From Candidatus Paraburkholderia calva (GTDB lineage: Bacteria > Pseudomonadota > Gammaproteobacteria > Burkholderiales > Burkholderiaceae), in assembly GCA_001184395.1 (NCBI GenBank), contig LFLF01000020.1:1-41532 (forward strand): a stretch of 41,532 bases of DNA, written 5' to 3'. Position numbers and translations under genes: made by a program. The notes under the pieces were generated by a model. That model ran no database searches, was not told the DNA's origin, and was given only the letters and a program-made list of their open reading frames with translations. Positions within the stretch are counted from its first letter, which is position 1, and every line of letters starts with the position of its first letter. Positions 19,638-29,304 of this stretch are shown here, one piece after another.

Positions 19638-21236
19638 TTAGAGCGTTGTGCGGCGTGCGGCCGGTGGCGTGAGCACGTTCGGCAGCGCTTTCGGCAAGGT
19701 TTCGGGCCAGTCGCGGCTGAAGTGCAGGCCGCGACTCTCGTGCCGCGAGCACGCGCTTTCCACGATCAGCGACGCCACATCCACGAGATTGCGCAACTCC
19801 AGCAGATCGCGGCTCACCTTGAAATTGGCGTAGTACTCCTGAATCTCGTCGCGCAGCAGCGCGATGCGATGTCGCGCGCGCGCCAGCCGCTTGTCTGTCC
19901 GGACGATGCCGACGTAATTCCACATCAGCCGCCGCAACTCGTCCCAGTTGTGCGCGACCACGACTTCCTCGTCGGGATCGGAGACGCGGCTTTCGTCCCA
20001 GTCGGGCAATTCGGCGTGATAGCCGTTCGAATAGCCATCGGCTTCGATTGCCTGCGCCGCCGCCCGGCCGACCACGAGACACTCCAGCAGCGAATTGCTT
20101 GCCAGCCGGTTCGCGCCGTGCAGACCGGTGTAGGCCGTTTCGCCAACCGCGTAGAGTCCCGGCCGGTCGGTGCGCCCCGCTAGATCGGTGACCACGCCGC
20201 CGCACGTGTAATGCGCGGCCGGCACGACGGGAATCGGCTTTTTCGCGATATCGATGCCGAACTCGGCGCAGCGCGCAAGGATGGTCGGGAAGTGCTCTTC
20301 GAGAAACGCGCGCGGCTGGTGGCTGATATCGAGATACACGCAGTCAATGCCGCGCTTCTTGATCTGGAAATCGATCGCCCGAGCGACGATATCGCGCGGC
20401 GCGAGTTCGGCGCGTTCGTCGTGCGCGGGCATGAAACGCGTGCCGTCGGGCAGGCGCAGCACACCGCCTTCGCCGCGCACGGCTTCGGAAATGAGGAAGG
20501 ACTTCGCGTACGGATGGAACAGACAAGTCGGATGGAACTGGATGAACTCCATGTTCGCGACGCGGCAACCCGCACGCCACGCCATCGCAATGCCGTCGCC
20601 GGTCGCGGTGTCAGGGTTGGTCGTGTACAGATAGACCTTGCCCGCGCCGCCTGTGGCGAGCACGGTGTGTGGCGCCTGTATGGTCACTGTGTGGCCGCTG
20701 TTCAGATCGAGTGCGTACAGTCCGTGACAGTGCTGACTCGGAAGGCCGAGCCGGTCGGAGGTGATGAGATCGATCGCGTAATGATCCTCCAGCACGGTGA
20801 TGTTCGGATGCCGCCGTACGCGTTCGTGTAGCGTGGTGACGACGGCGTGGCCGGTGGCATCGGCCGCGTGGATGATGCGGCGGTGGCTATGGCCGCCTTC
20901 GCGCGTGAGATGAAAGCCCAGTTCCGCCGATACATCGCGCGTGAAGGGCACACCTTCCTCGATCAGCCATTCGATCGCGGCGCGCCCATGTTCGACGATG
21001 AAGCGCGTCGCGGCTTCGTCGCACAGGCCGCCGCCCGCAACCAGCGTATCGTCGACGTGCTCGTCGATGCTGTCTACCGAGTCGAGTACCGCCGCGATGC
21101 CGCCTTGCGCGCGATCGCTCGCGCCTTCGTTTACCGCGCGCTTCGCGATGATCGCGACGCGCCGCGTTTCGGCCAGATTCAGCGCGACGCTCAATCCCGC
21201 GAGGCCGCTTCCCACGATTGCTACATCGAAATTCAT
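19638..21236 (-). CDS. nadB: L-aspartate oxidase
   Basis: The flavoprotein oxidises L-aspartate to iminoaspartate for NadA. The 532-residue product begins with the dinucleotide-binding [15 protein letters not shown], and contains the substrate region [14 protein letters not shown], the succinate-dehydrogenase-like HYTCGGV, and the FAD-binding [18 protein letters not shown]. The start at 21236 ([11 protein letters not shown]) is preferred over the in-frame ATG at 21311. It lies on the opposite strand to nadA-nadC, end to end, so the whole de novo quinolinate pathway is in this 3.6-kb block without lesions. Confidence 0.95.
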   Translation of the reverse strand: MNFDVAIVGSGLAGLSVALNLAETRRVAIIAKRAVNEGASDRAQGGIAAVLDSVDSIDEHVDDTLVAGGGLCDEAATRFIVEHGRAAIEWLIEEGVPFTRDVSAELGFHLTREGGHSHRRIIHAADATGHAVVTTLHERVRRHPNITVLEDHYAIDLITSDRLGLPSQHCHGLYALDLNSGHTVTIQAPHTVLATGGAGKVYLYTTNPDTATGDGIAMAWRAGCRVANMEFIQFHPTCLFHPYAKSFLISEAVRGEGGVLRLPDGTRFMPAHDERAELAPRDIVARAIDFQIKKRGIDCVYLDISHQPRAFLEEHFPTILARCAEFGIDIAKKPIPVVPAAHYTCGGVVTDLAGRTDRPGLYAVGETAYTGLHGANRLASNSLLECLVVGRAAAQAIEADGYSNGYHAELPDWDESRVSDPDEEVVVAHNWDELRRLMWNYVGIVRTDKRLARARHRIALLRDEIQEYYANFKVSRDLLELRNLVDVASLIVESACSRHESRGLHFSRDWPETLPKALPNVLTPPAARRTTL

Positions 21237-21387
21237 GCCGCCGATTCTCCGTCCGTATTCTCGTTGTGCGTCTTCGCGCGACGCTGCCGACGCGCATGAG
21301 CCAGCAAGCATAACGCGCGAGACGCATCGCGGACGGAAAACACCCGCAGGAACATGTGAACAGCGCGTGAAAAGCGCGGCAAGAAAA

Positions 21388-21412
21388 CAAAAAGCCCCGC
21401 GATTGCGGGGCC
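21388..21412 (-). terminator. Terminator after rpmG
   Basis: On the minus strand GCCCCGC pairs with GCGGGGC (21405-21411 with 21394-21400, four-base loop) and is followed by TTTTTGTTTTC. It ends the rpmB-rpmG transcript. Confidence 0.9.
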
Positions 21413-21452
21413 TTCTGCTGTCTTCTTACTACAGGCGACTCAATATCAAGAT

Positions 21453-21620
21453 TTACTTGATCTTGGTTTCCTTATAGTCAACATGCTTGCGAGCGACCGG
21501 ATCAAATTTCTTGATCAGCATCTTTTCCGGCATGTTGCGCTTGTTCTTGGTGGTCGTGTAGAAGTGACCCGTGCCAGCGGTCGACTCAAGCTTGATCTTG
21601 TCGCGTGCGCCTTTGGCCAT
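21453..21620 (-). CDS. rpmG: 50S ribosomal protein L33
   Basis: A 55-residue gene: [20 protein letters not shown] at the start and [19 protein letters not shown] at the end match bacterial L33. It is the zinc-free form, lacking the Cys pairs of the other type (only basic residues are seen). AAGGAG lies upstream of the ATG. It follows rpmB by 11 bases on the same strand, the conserved rpmB-rpmG order. Confidence 0.95.
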   Translation of the reverse strand: MAKGARDKIKLESTAGTGHFYTTTKNKRNMPEKMLIKKFDPVARKHVDYKETKIK

Positions 21621-21631
21621 GTGCATGCTCC

Positions 21632-21865
21632 TTAGATTTCACCGCGTGCGCGCAAATCTGCGAGCACGGCGTCAATACCGTTCTTGTCGATCAGTCGCAG
21701 ACCGGCGTTCGAGACGCGCAGACGGACCCAGCAGTTTTCGCTTTCAACGAATAAACGGCGGTTCTGCAGATTCGGCAGGAAACGATGCTTGGTCTTGTTG
21801 TTTGCGTGGGAAACGTTGTTGCCCGACATCGGGCCTTTCCCAGTTACTTGGCATACGCGTGCCAT
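21632..21865 (-). CDS. rpmB: 50S ribosomal protein L28
   Basis: The 77-residue product [20 protein letters not shown], with [17 protein letters not shown] and the end [11 protein letters not shown], is a typical L28. The ATG at 21865 has TAGGAG upstream and gives the standard N-terminus; an upstream in-frame extension to 21934 is not used. It heads the rpmB-rpmG pair; the remains of radC lie upstream on the same strand, preserving the ancestral radC-rpmB-rpmG order. Confidence 0.96.
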   Translation of the reverse strand: MARVCQVTGKGPMSGNNVSHANNKTKHRFLPNLQNRRLFVESENCWVRLRVSNAGLRLIDKNGIDAVLADLRARGEI

Positions 21866-22350
21866 GCTGAACACTCCTAATTTTGTCTGAAACGAACGCC
21901 CGGCGAGTGAGCGAGTGAGCCTCAAATACTGCAATTGAAGTTCGCCGATGTCTCTTGCTTCGCCCGGTTGCCTTTACCGGGGACTTGGCAGCACGGTTAT
22001 GCCAATGAGAACCAAGTAAGTCAGAAGAGGTGGTTTGAGAAAAGCGAACTCAAATTATAGCCGGAAAGTCCTGAAATATCAAGACTTTTTGGTCTCAGGC
22101 CGAGTGACGCGGAGCTTTGCGCCGTTTTACTGCATCCTTCTGTGTCCACTTCCGCGTCCAGCTACATCCAGCCTTCCTGGGCGAAGGAACGGATTTCGTT
22201 CGCGCCGTTGATGAAATGGTCCAGCAGCCTGACATCGATCAACGCCAGCGCGTCCCGCAAGGTGCGCGTCAGCTTGTGGTCGCTCACGCTCGGCCCCGTG
22301 CCGCCGGACAGGTGATTGTGCGCGACGATCAGCCCCGCCGCGTTCAGTTC

Positions 22351-22376
22351 GATCGCCCGGCGCGATCGCCCGGCGC
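22351..22376. repeat. 13-bp tandem duplication inside radC
   Basis: Two abutting exact copies of gatcgcccggcgc (22351-22363, 22364-22376). Removing one copy restores the frame [12 protein letters not shown] of RadC on the minus strand, so the extra copy is the derived state. Confidence 0.93.
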
Positions 22377-22391
22377 AAGATTTCACGAGGA

Positions 22392-22417
22392 TACACCGCG
22401 ACGCTACACCGCGACGC
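22392..22417. repeat. Second 13-bp tandem duplication inside radC
   Basis: Two abutting exact copies of tacaccgcgacgc (22392-22404, 22405-22417), 15 bases from the previous one. On the minus strand the duplication turns TRVAVYPRE into TRVAV followed by TAG. Removing one copy restores the protein. Confidence 0.93.
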
Positions 22418-23067
22418 GCGTCAGCGACACCTGCGCCGGATTGCACCGCGGCGGGCGAGTTGAGCGGAGTGCCTTCGCGCGCGTTCCATGAGAATGCGGC
22501 GGCTCAGTTCGGAGACTGCCAGCAGCGTCGCGGCACGCGCGGTTTTCACGTCGTGCCGGGCGCGCAGTTGCTCTGGCGTCGCGCTCATCAGGTTCTTAGC
22601 GAGCCGAAGTGACGGATCAGGTCGCGCGCGAATTCGACTGCCGATACGCCCCGCGCGCCGGTACGCAGAAAAATCGCCAGCAGTTCGGCGTCCGAGAGCG
22701 CCTCGGAGCCGCGCTCGAGCAGCCGCTCGCGCGGACGTTCCGCTTCGTCCCATTCACGGATCGACATGTGACGGGCATCGGGCGCCTTCGGCGTGACGGG
22801 TGCGGCGAGTCCAGCGGGTGCCGACACGCCTGGCGGCAAAGAATCAACCGTCATCGCGCGCCTCTGTGAAGATTTGTCGCGTGCGGCATCGAACCGTCGC
22901 CGAGTCCGGCAGACGCGGTCCGCCGCAACTCTGTCTTACAATAAGAGTTTAGGCGACCGGCGCGTCCGGCCGCCACGCGGTTCGCGGCATCCCGCCGGCA
23001 AGCCGCCGCACCTGGCGCGCACCGTTCGCGCCGCGCCTATCCGACTGAACCGCCACATCCAATACTC

Positions 23068-23523
23068 ATGAGCATCATCGATATCTCCGAGGTGAAACCC
23101 GGTTCGCACATCACGCTTCATTCCCGGCTCGCGTTTGCCGATGGTGCCGACATCGTCAATACATTTACCGAAAAGTCTGCCACCCTGCTGCTTGGCGTGG
23201 GCCAACTGGCGTCGCCGCTGGAAGAGATTCTGCTCGGTCTGAAGGTCGGGCACCATTCGACCTTTCGGTTAGAGCCGGATCAGGCGTTCGGTCCGCGCAA
23301 TCCCGAGCTGGTGCAGTGGGTGTCGCTCGCCATCCTGCGCGAAAACAGCATGATCGGCGAGGATTTTTCGCCGGGCGATCTCGTCGAATTCAACGCGCCG
23401 AACGGCGACCGCTATGCCGGCGTGCTGAAGAAAGTTGGCGAAACAGCGGCGCTGTTCGATTTCAACCATCCGTTGGTCGGCCAGCTGCTGTCCTTCGAAG
23501 TGGAAATCATCGGAATTCTGTAA
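23068..23523 (+). CDS. FKBP-type peptidyl-prolyl cis-trans isomerase (SlpA/FkpB-like)
   Basis: This 151-residue protein resembles the small SlyD/FkpB group. It begins VKPGSHITLHSRLAFADG, has the inserted flap-type loop after the LLLGVGQLASPLEEILLGL segment, and the QAFGPRNPELVQ region followed by DFNHPLVGQLLSFEVEIIGI, the family C-terminal strand. It catalyses proline isomerisation in the cytosol. Its stop is 3 bases before the ispH start, and the fkpB-ispH pair is widely conserved. Divergent from radC across a 213-base gap. Confidence 0.92.
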   Translation: MSIIDISEVKPGSHITLHSRLAFADGADIVNTFTEKSATLLLGVGQLASPLEEILLGLKVGHHSTFRLEPDQAFGPRNPELVQWVSLAILRENSMIGEDFSPGDLVEFNAPNGDRYAGVLKKVGETAALFDFNHPLVGQLLSFEVEIIGIL

Positions 23524-23526
23524 GCC

Positions 23527-24495
23527 ATGAGCGTGACTGAAAGCCTCAACGAAGTTCAGACCGACCTCGAAATCCTGCTGGCCCAGCCGCGCGGCTTTTG
23601 CGCGGGCGTGGACCGCGCCATCGAGATCGTCGAACGCGCGATCAAGCTGTTCGGCGCACCTATCTACGTGCGTCACGAAATCGTGCACAACGCCTATGTC
23701 GTCGCCGATCTGCGCAAGAAGGGCGCGATCTTCATCGAGGATCTTGCCGACGTGCCCAAAGGCGCCACGCTGATCTTCAGCGCGCACGGCGTTTCGAAGG
23801 CGGTGCGCGCCGAAGCCGACACGCGCGGCCTGCGCATATTCGACGCCACCTGTCCGCTCGTCACCAAGGTCCACATGGAAGTGGCGAAGATGCGTCAGGA
23901 AGGCTTCGACATCGTGATGATTGGCCACAAAGGTCATCCGGAAGTCGAGGGCACGATGGGCCAGTCGGGCGAGGGCATGCATCTGGTCGAAGACATCGAG
24001 GACGTTGCCAGACTCGATTTGCCCGATCCGGGTCGCATCGCCTACGTGACACAGACGACGCTGTCCGTCGACGACGCCTCCGCCATCGTCGATGCGCTCA
24101 AGGCCAAGTATCCGCAGGTCAAGGAGCCGAAGAAACAGGACATCTGCTACGCGACCCAGAACCGTCAGGATGCGGTGAAGATCCTCGCGCCGCAATGCGA
24201 TATGGTGATCGTCGTCGGTAGCCCGAACAGCTCGAACTCGAGCCGTCTTCGCGAAGTGGCCGAGAAGCGCGGCATTCCCGCGTATATGGTGGATTCGCCC
24301 TCGCAGATCGACCCGAAGTGGGTGGAGAGCAAAAAGCGCATCGGCGTGACGGCGGGCGCGTCCGCCCCGGAAGTGTTGGCGCAGGCGGTCATCGCGCGGC
24401 TGCGCGAACTCGGCGTGTGCAGCGTGCGCTCGCTGGAAGGGATCGAGGAGACCATCGCGTTTCCGCTGCCGAGCGGGCTTTCGCTGCCGCAATGA
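23527..24495 (+). CDS. ispH: 4-hydroxy-3-methylbut-2-enyl diphosphate reductase
   Basis: IspH is the last enzyme of the MEP pathway, reducing HMBPP to IPP and DMAPP with an iron-sulphur cluster. The three cluster cysteines are at 25 ([10 protein letters not shown]), 109 (DATCPLVTK) and 207 ([10 protein letters not shown]); the active-site Glu lies in [11 protein letters not shown] (137-146), and [12 protein letters not shown] is the conserved diphosphate-binding stretch. 322 residues is usual for the family. Follows fkpB by three bases; a hairpin terminator is about 70 bases downstream. Confidence 0.97.
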   Translation: MSVTESLNEVQTDLEILLAQPRGFCAGVDRAIEIVERAIKLFGAPIYVRHEIVHNAYVVADLRKKGAIFIEDLADVPKGATLIFSAHGVSKAVRAEADTRGLRIFDATCPLVTKVHMEVAKMRQEGFDIVMIGHKGHPEVEGTMGQSGEGMHLVEDIEDVARLDLPDPGRIAYVTQTTLSVDDASAIVDALKAKYPQVKEPKKQDICYATQNRQDAVKILAPQCDMVIVVGSPNSSNSSRLREVAEKRGIPAYMVDSPSQIDPKWVESKKRIGVTAGASAPEVLAQAVIARLRELGVCSVRSLEGIEETIAFPLPSGLSLPQ

Positions 24496-24562
24496 GCCGC
24501 ATCGGGCTGTCATGCTTTGCGTGCGGTCGAATGAAATTAGATGTAGTCCTCGAAGAAGCGAG

Positions 24563-24583
24563 AAGCGCTTCGGGCGCTTTTTT
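24563..24583 (+). terminator. Terminator after ispH
   Basis: AAGCGC pairs with GCGCTT around a TTCGG loop and is followed by TTTTTG. Short but well formed. Confidence 0.75.
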
Positions 24584-24841
24584 GTTTTGTGCCCTCAGGA
24601 AATGGAACCCGCGCGCCGTTACTACAGCCAAAACGGAAAGCACCGTTCTGGGCGTCGGTCGTGCGCGCTGGACAAGGCCGAAATCGGTCAGCAAATGGGT
24701 ATGTCCGCGTCGAATGAGCACGCTGATTCCGATATGGTGCAACTGCTGCACAAAATCGGTTCGCAACCGGGTTGCGCCTTTTGCGAAAAATCGGTCGAAA
24801 AGGGAGGTTGCAATGCTGGAAAACCCCGCCATACAAGAATA
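24584..24841. other. Gap between ispH and the liv operon
   Basis: Together with flanking signals, about 430 bases lie between ispH and the liv operon. I see no protein with recognisable features; open frames are short and lack good starts. The right end carries the likely promoter of the liv operon (24842-24869). Confidence 0.4.
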
Positions 24842-24869
24842 TTGCTCGTCTCAAATTTAGCTTTACAAT
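24842..24869 (+). promoter_or_regulatory. Probable sigma-70 promoter of the liv operon
   Basis: TTGCTC (24842-24847) and TACAAT (24864-24869) are spaced by 16 bases and stand about 65 bases upstream of the first gene. The match is good at -10 and moderate at -35. It may still drive the intact livHMGF genes through the dead first gene. Confidence 0.5.
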
Positions 24870-24934
24870 GCGCGCGGTCTGAGCCTGGAAGGGTTTTTTG
24901 ACACGAGTTTTTCGAGGCGCAGGAGACCTATTTG

Positions 24935-26145
24935 ATGCGATTCAAGTTTGCTTACGCCGTGTCCATCGCGGCTGCGGTTGCAATGGCAACCGCATGCGGC
25001 AAGAAGGACGAAGGCGAAGCGAGCAAGCAGGCGACGGCGGCCAGTTCGGTGGCCGCATCGGCGCCGACAGCGACCGCGTCCGCCGCACCGGCGGCGAGCG
25101 AAGCAACGGTCGTGAAGATCGGCCATGCGGCACCCCTGACGGGCACGCAGGCACATCTGGGTCAGGACAATGAAAATGGCGCGCGCCTCGCGCTGGAAGA
25201 GATCAGTGCGCAGGGTCTGACCATCGACGGGCCTCGATCCATCTCGAACTCGACAGCCAGGACGCCGCCGTTCCGCGCACCGGCGAGGAAGTCGCGCAAA
25301 AGCTTGTGGATGACCACGTGGTCGCGGTGATCGGGCATATGAATTCGGGCGTGTCGATTCCGGCTGCGAAGATTTACAGCGATGCGGGCATCGCCGAGAT
25401 TTCGCCTTCGACGACGCATCCGGCCTATACGCAGAAGGGGTTCAAGACCACCTCCGTGTCGTGGCGACCGATGCGCTGCAGGGTCCGGGGCTCGCGGGTT
25501 ACGCGCTCAAGACGCTGCACGCGAAGAAAGTCGTCGTGGTGGACGACGCCAGCGCTTACGGGCGCGGCCTCGCTGACGAGTTCGTCAAGGCCGTGCAGGC
25601 GGGGGCGCCAAGATCGCGGACCGGTAAGCCACGACCGAGAAGGCGCGCAATTACAAGGCGATCCTCATAAAGATCAAGCGCATCCAGCCGGACGTCGTCA
25701 TGTACAGCGGCATGGACGTGACGTGCGGCCCGTTTGCGAAGGAAGCGGCGGCGGGCATCAAGGCGAAGATTCTGGCGGGCGACGGCGTATGCACGGACGC
25801 GCTCGCGCGACGCGGTGCAGAACGTCGTGTGCTCGGAGGCAGGGCCCGCGCTTGCGAAACTGGACAAGGGTCCGGACTTCGCGAAGAAATACGAGGCGCA
25901 CTTTCACCAGCCAGTTCAGATTTACGCGCCTTACATGTACGACGCGATGTATCTGATCGTCGATGCGATGAAATGCGCCAATTCCATCGAAGCGCCCAAG
26001 GTGCTCGCCGATCGCCACGACCGATTACAACGGTCTGACCGGGCATATCACGTTCGACGACAAAGGCGATTTGAAGGCGGGAACGATCACGCTTTACGAC
26101 TTCAAGGACAAGAAGAAGGACGTGCTCGACGTCGTGAAGCATTAG
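24935..26145 (+). pseudogene. Branched-chain amino acid ABC transporter substrate-binding protein, multiply broken
   Basis: A LivK-type binding protein can be read over several frames. It starts MRFKFAYAVSIAAAVAMATAC, a signal peptide with a possible lipidated Cys, then EATVVKIGHAAPLTGTQAH. Frameshifts occur near 25230, 25450, 25608, 25808 and 26013, and GAA seems to have become TAA at 25625-25627. Pieces between them keep the family order: VAVIGHMNSGVSIPAAKIYS, VVVVDDASAYGRGLADEF, ILAGDGVCTDAL, YEAHFHQPVQIYAPYMYDA and the end KKKDVLDVVKH with TAG at 26143. With five frameshifts and a nonsense codon it cannot make a product, although the transporter genes downstream are intact. Confidence 0.93.
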
Positions 26146-26375
26146 CAGTGGCCTGCGGCTTGCATCCTGGTTGGCGCCTCACCAATAGCGCCGTTTTCGT
26201 ATCGGTTCGTAGGACGGCCGCCGCCTTATCCGGCAGCGGGCGGTACGCCGAACGATCAACCCTTACCGGTTTTTTTCAAAAGTACGCGCAGTGCCGCTTC
26301 AGATTTCACTTCACACCGGTTTATCGGCCGGTGATAAAGGCGATATCCGAATTGCACGGGGCTAAGGAGCTTTAG

Positions 26376-27326
26376 ATGGATATTTTCATCCAGCAGATCA
26401 TCAACGGTCTGGTGCTTGGCAGCGTCTACGCCATCATCGCGTTGGGTTACACGATGGTGTACGGGATTCTCGGCATCATCAACTTCGCACACGGCGACGT
26501 GCTGATGGTGGGCGCCATGGTCGCGTTGTTGGCCATCGGCGTGATGCAGAACCACATGCCCGGCTCGCCCGGACCGATCATGTTGCTGATCGCGCTGGTC
26601 ATCGCGGCCGTGGTGTGCGCAGTCGTCGGGTACACCATCGAGAAGGTCGCGTACCGGCCGCTACGGAAAGCGCCGCGTCTGGCGCCACTGATCACCGCGA
26701 TCGGCGTGTCGATTCTGCTGCAGACCATCGCGATGATGATCTGGGGCCGCAACCCGCTCGCGTTCCCGCAGCTCCTGCCGACCGCCCCGCTCAACGTGAT
26801 CACTGCCGGTGAGAACAATCCGGGTGCGGTGATCTCGATGACCGAAATCGTCATCATCGTGGTCGCGTTCCTCGTGATGGGCGGCCTGCTGTTTCTCGTG
26901 CACAAAACCAAGCTTGGCCGCGCGATGCGTGCCATCGCCGAGAATCCGGGCGTCGCGTCGCTGATGGGCGTGAATCCGAACTTCGTGATCTCCGTGACCT
27001 TCATGATCGGCTCGGCGCTGGCCGCGCTCGCGGGTGTCATGATCGCGTCCGAATACGGCAACGCGCACTTCTACATGGGCTTCATCCCGGGCCTGAAGGC
27101 GTTCACGGCGGCGGTGCTGGGCGGTATCGGCAATCTCGGCGGCGCGATGGTCGGCGGCGTGCTGCTCGGTCTCATCGAACAGTTGGGCGCCGGTTATATC
27201 GGCAATCTGACGGGTAGCGTGTTCGAGTCGAACTACCAGGACGTGTTCGCCTTCATCGTGCTGATCATCGTGCTCGTGTTCCGTCCGTCGGGCCTGTTCG
27301 GCGAACGTGTCGCGGACCGCGCTTAA
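26376..27326 (+). CDS. livH: Branched-chain amino acid ABC transporter permease LivH
   Basis: The 316-residue inner-membrane protein begins MDIFIQQIINGLVLGSVYAI and shows about eight to nine hydrophobic segments; GYTMVYGILGIINFAHGDV and the C-terminal FTAAVLGGIGNLGGAMVGG are characteristic of LivH. It forms the pore with LivM and is energised by LivG and LivF to import Leu, Ile, Val or related amino acids. The ATG follows TAAGGAGCTTTAG. It stands 230 bases after the dead binding-protein gene and 24 bases before livM. No lesions. Confidence 0.95.
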   Translation: MDIFIQQIINGLVLGSVYAIIALGYTMVYGILGIINFAHGDVLMVGAMVALLAIGVMQNHMPGSPGPIMLLIALVIAAVVCAVVGYTIEKVAYRPLRKAPRLAPLITAIGVSILLQTIAMMIWGRNPLAFPQLLPTAPLNVITAGENNPGAVISMTEIVIIVVAFLVMGGLLFLVHKTKLGRAMRAIAENPGVASLMGVNPNFVISVTFMIGSALAALAGVMIASEYGNAHFYMGFIPGLKAFTAAVLGGIGNLGGAMVGGVLLGLIEQLGAGYIGNLTGSVFESNYQDVFAFIVLIIVLVFRPSGLFGERVADRA

Positions 27327-27350
27327 ACCTTGTGTGAGGAGCTCATAAAA

Positions 27351-28511
27351 ATGACTTCGATTCAACCCATTGAGCCGTCCACCATGCTCATCCCCGAGAA
27401 GAACTCGACGAAGACGCTCGTCGTCGGCATTCTCACCGCGGTACTCGTGATCGCGGCGCCGATGATCATCGGCGCGGCAGGCGGCAACTACTGGGTCCGC
27501 GTGCTCGACTTCGCGATGCTCTACGTGATGCTCGCGCTCGGCCTCAACGTGGTGGTCGGCTTTGCCGGTCTGCTCGACCTGGGCTATATCGCGTTCTATG
27601 CGGTCGGCGCTTATACGGCAGCGCTGCTGTCGTCGCCGCAGCTAACGACGCAATTCGAATGGGTCGCACATCTGGCGCCCAACGGGCTGCATGTGCCGTT
27701 CCTCATCATCGTGCCGATCGGCATGGCGCTCGCGGCGACCTTCGGCATGCTGCTCGGCGCGCCGACGCTGCGCCTGCGCGGTGACTACCTCGCCATCGTG
27801 ACGCTCGGCTTCGGGGAAATCGTCCGGATCTTCATGAACAACCTCGATCGTCCGGTGAACATCACCAATGGTCCGAAGGGCATCACGGCGATCGATCCGG
27901 TGACGGTCGCGGGCTTCAACCTGTCGCAGACGCATGAGTTCTTCGGCATGAAGTTCCCGTCGGTCTACATGTATTACTACCTGTTCGTGGTCGGTGCGCT
28001 GTTCGTGATCTGGGTGTGTACGCGTCTGCAGCACTCGCGTATCGGCCGTGCATGGGCGGCGATCCGCGAAGACGAAATCGCCGCGAAGGCGATGGGCATC
28101 AACACCCGTAACGTGAAGCTGCTCGCGTTCGCGATGGGCACGTCGTTCGGCGGTCTGTCGGGCGCGATGTTCGGCGCGTTCCAGGGCTTCGTGTCGCCGG
28201 AGTCGTTCACGTTCTGGGAGTCGATCGTCGTGCTGGCCTGCGTGGTGCTGGGCGGCATGGGTCACATCCCCGGCGTGATTCTCGGCGCAGTGCTGCTGGC
28301 CGTGTTCCCCGAATTCCTGCGCTCGACGATGGGCCCGTTGCAGAACGCCATCTTCGGCCATCAGATCGTCGATACCGAAGTCATCCGTCAGCTGCTGTAC
28401 GGCCTGGCGATGGTGCTGATCATGCTGTATCGCTCGGAAGGTTTGTGGCCGGCTTCGAAACACGAAGACAAGATCGCGAAGCGCAACGGCAAGAAGCCGG
28501 TGCGTGCTTAA
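27351..28511 (+). CDS. livM: Branched-chain amino acid ABC transporter permease LivM
   Basis: The second permease (386 residues) has typical LivM stretches: LGLNVVVGFAGLLDLGYIAF, RLRGDYLAIVTLGFGEIVRI, and IREDEIAAKAMGINTRNVKL, the coupling helix that contacts the ATPases. The start at 27351 (MTSIQPIEPS) follows GTGTGAGGAGCTC; the open frame reaches 27330 but this would cover the ribosome binding site. Intact; 16 bases before livG. Confidence 0.95.
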   Translation: MTSIQPIEPSTMLIPEKNSTKTLVVGILTAVLVIAAPMIIGAAGGNYWVRVLDFAMLYVMLALGLNVVVGFAGLLDLGYIAFYAVGAYTAALLSSPQLTTQFEWVAHLAPNGLHVPFLIIVPIGMALAATFGMLLGAPTLRLRGDYLAIVTLGFGEIVRIFMNNLDRPVNITNGPKGITAIDPVTVAGFNLSQTHEFFGMKFPSVYMYYYLFVVGALFVIWVCTRLQHSRIGRAWAAIREDEIAAKAMGINTRNVKLLAFAMGTSFGGLSGAMFGAFQGFVSPESFTFWESIVVLACVVLGGMGHIPGVILGAVLLAVFPEFLRSTMGPLQNAIFGHQIVDTEVIRQLLYGLAMVLIMLYRSEGLWPASKHEDKIAKRNGKKPVRA

Positions 28512-28527
28512 GGGCGGGGTATAGAAC

Positions 28528-29304
28528 ATGAGCGAAAAACAAACGCGACTTTCCGTGACGGGCGTCAACAAGCGCTTCGGCGGTTTGCAGGCGCTGTCGG
28601 ACGTCCGCCTCGAAATCAAGGAAGGCGAGATCTACGGTCTGATCGGGCCGAACGGTGCGGGCAAGACGACGTTCTTCAACGTGATCACGGGTCTGTACAC
28701 GCCGGATTCGGGCGAGTTCAAGCTCGACGGCCAGGCTTATACGCCGACGGCGGTGTATCAGGTGGCGAAGGCGGGCATTGCGCGCACGTTCCAGAACATT
28801 CGGCTGTTCGGCGGCATGACCGCGCTGGAAAACGTGATGGTCGGCCGTCACGTGCGCACGAAGCATGGTCTGCTGGGCGCGGTGTTCCAGACGCCTGCCG
28901 AACGTCGCGAAGAGAAGGAAATCAAGGAGCGCGCGCTCGAACTGCTGGAGTATGTAGGCGTGCTGCAATACGCGGACTATACGTCGCGCAATCTGTCGTA
29001 CGGTCACCAGCGCCGTCTGGAAATTGCGCGCGCGCTGGCGACCGATCCGAAGCTGCTTGCACTCGACGAACCGGTGGCCGGCATGAACGCCACCGAGAAG
29101 GTCGAACTGACGGGTCTGCTCGACAAGATCCGCTCGGACGGCAAGACGATTCTGTTGATCGAACACGACGTGAAGCTCGTGATGGGATTGTGTAATCGCA
29201 TGACGGTGCTCGATTACGGCAAGGTGATCGCTGAGGGTCTGCCGCAGGACGTGCAGAAGGACCCGAAGGTGATCGAGGCATATCTGGGTGCGGGGGTGCA
29301 TTAA
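28528..29304 (+). CDS. livG: Branched-chain amino acid ABC transporter ATP-binding protein LivG
   Basis: A 258-residue ABC ATPase with Walker A GPNGAGKT (40-47), the LivG-type helical insert GIARTFQNIRLF, ABC signature LSYGHQR (156-162) and Walker B LLALDEP (176-182), followed by the switch His in LLIEHDVKLVM. The stop TAA directly abuts the livF ATG. All catalytic motifs are present. Confidence 0.95.
   Translation: MSEKQTRLSVTGVNKRFGGLQALSDVRLEIKEGEIYGLIGPNGAGKTTFFNVITGLYTPDSGEFKLDGQAYTPTAVYQVAKAGIARTFQNIRLFGGMTALENVMVGRHVRTKHGLLGAVFQTPAERREEKEIKERALELLEYVGVLQYADYTSRNLSYGHQRRLEIARALATDPKLLALDEPVAGMNATEKVELTGLLDKIRSDGKTILLIEHDVKLVMGLCNRMTVLDYGKVIAEGLPQDVQKDPKVIEAYLGAGVH

Larger units (their letters stand above)
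22162..22854 (-). pseudogene. radC: DNA repair protein RadC (JAMM domain), broken by tandem duplications and a deletion
   Basis: The N-terminal helix-hairpin-helix part is open: [20 protein letters not shown] to [11 protein letters not shown] (22854-22592), then a frameshift and [16 protein letters not shown] to ILMERAR in another frame. The middle of the JAMM domain (roughly 45 codons) is missing after the segment that would read TPLNSPAAV near 22455. What follows, [23 protein letters not shown], is cut by two exact 13-bp tandem duplications: 22392-22417 creates a TAG, and 22351-22376 shifts the frame. The metal-binding motif then reads HNHLSG instead of HNHPSG. The last part runs to TGGATGTAG at 22162. 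Confidence 0.92.

Noticed and set aside
24600-24901. Small ORFs between ispH and the liv operon, one with a CEKS-like cysteine segment
   Set aside because: No start with a ribosome binding site, no likeness, and overlap with the promoter region.
26323-26342. Inverted repeat CACCGG/CCGGTG upstream of livH, considered as operator or attenuator
   Set aside because: The palindrome is short and common in GC-rich DNA; no regulator or T-run is linked to it.
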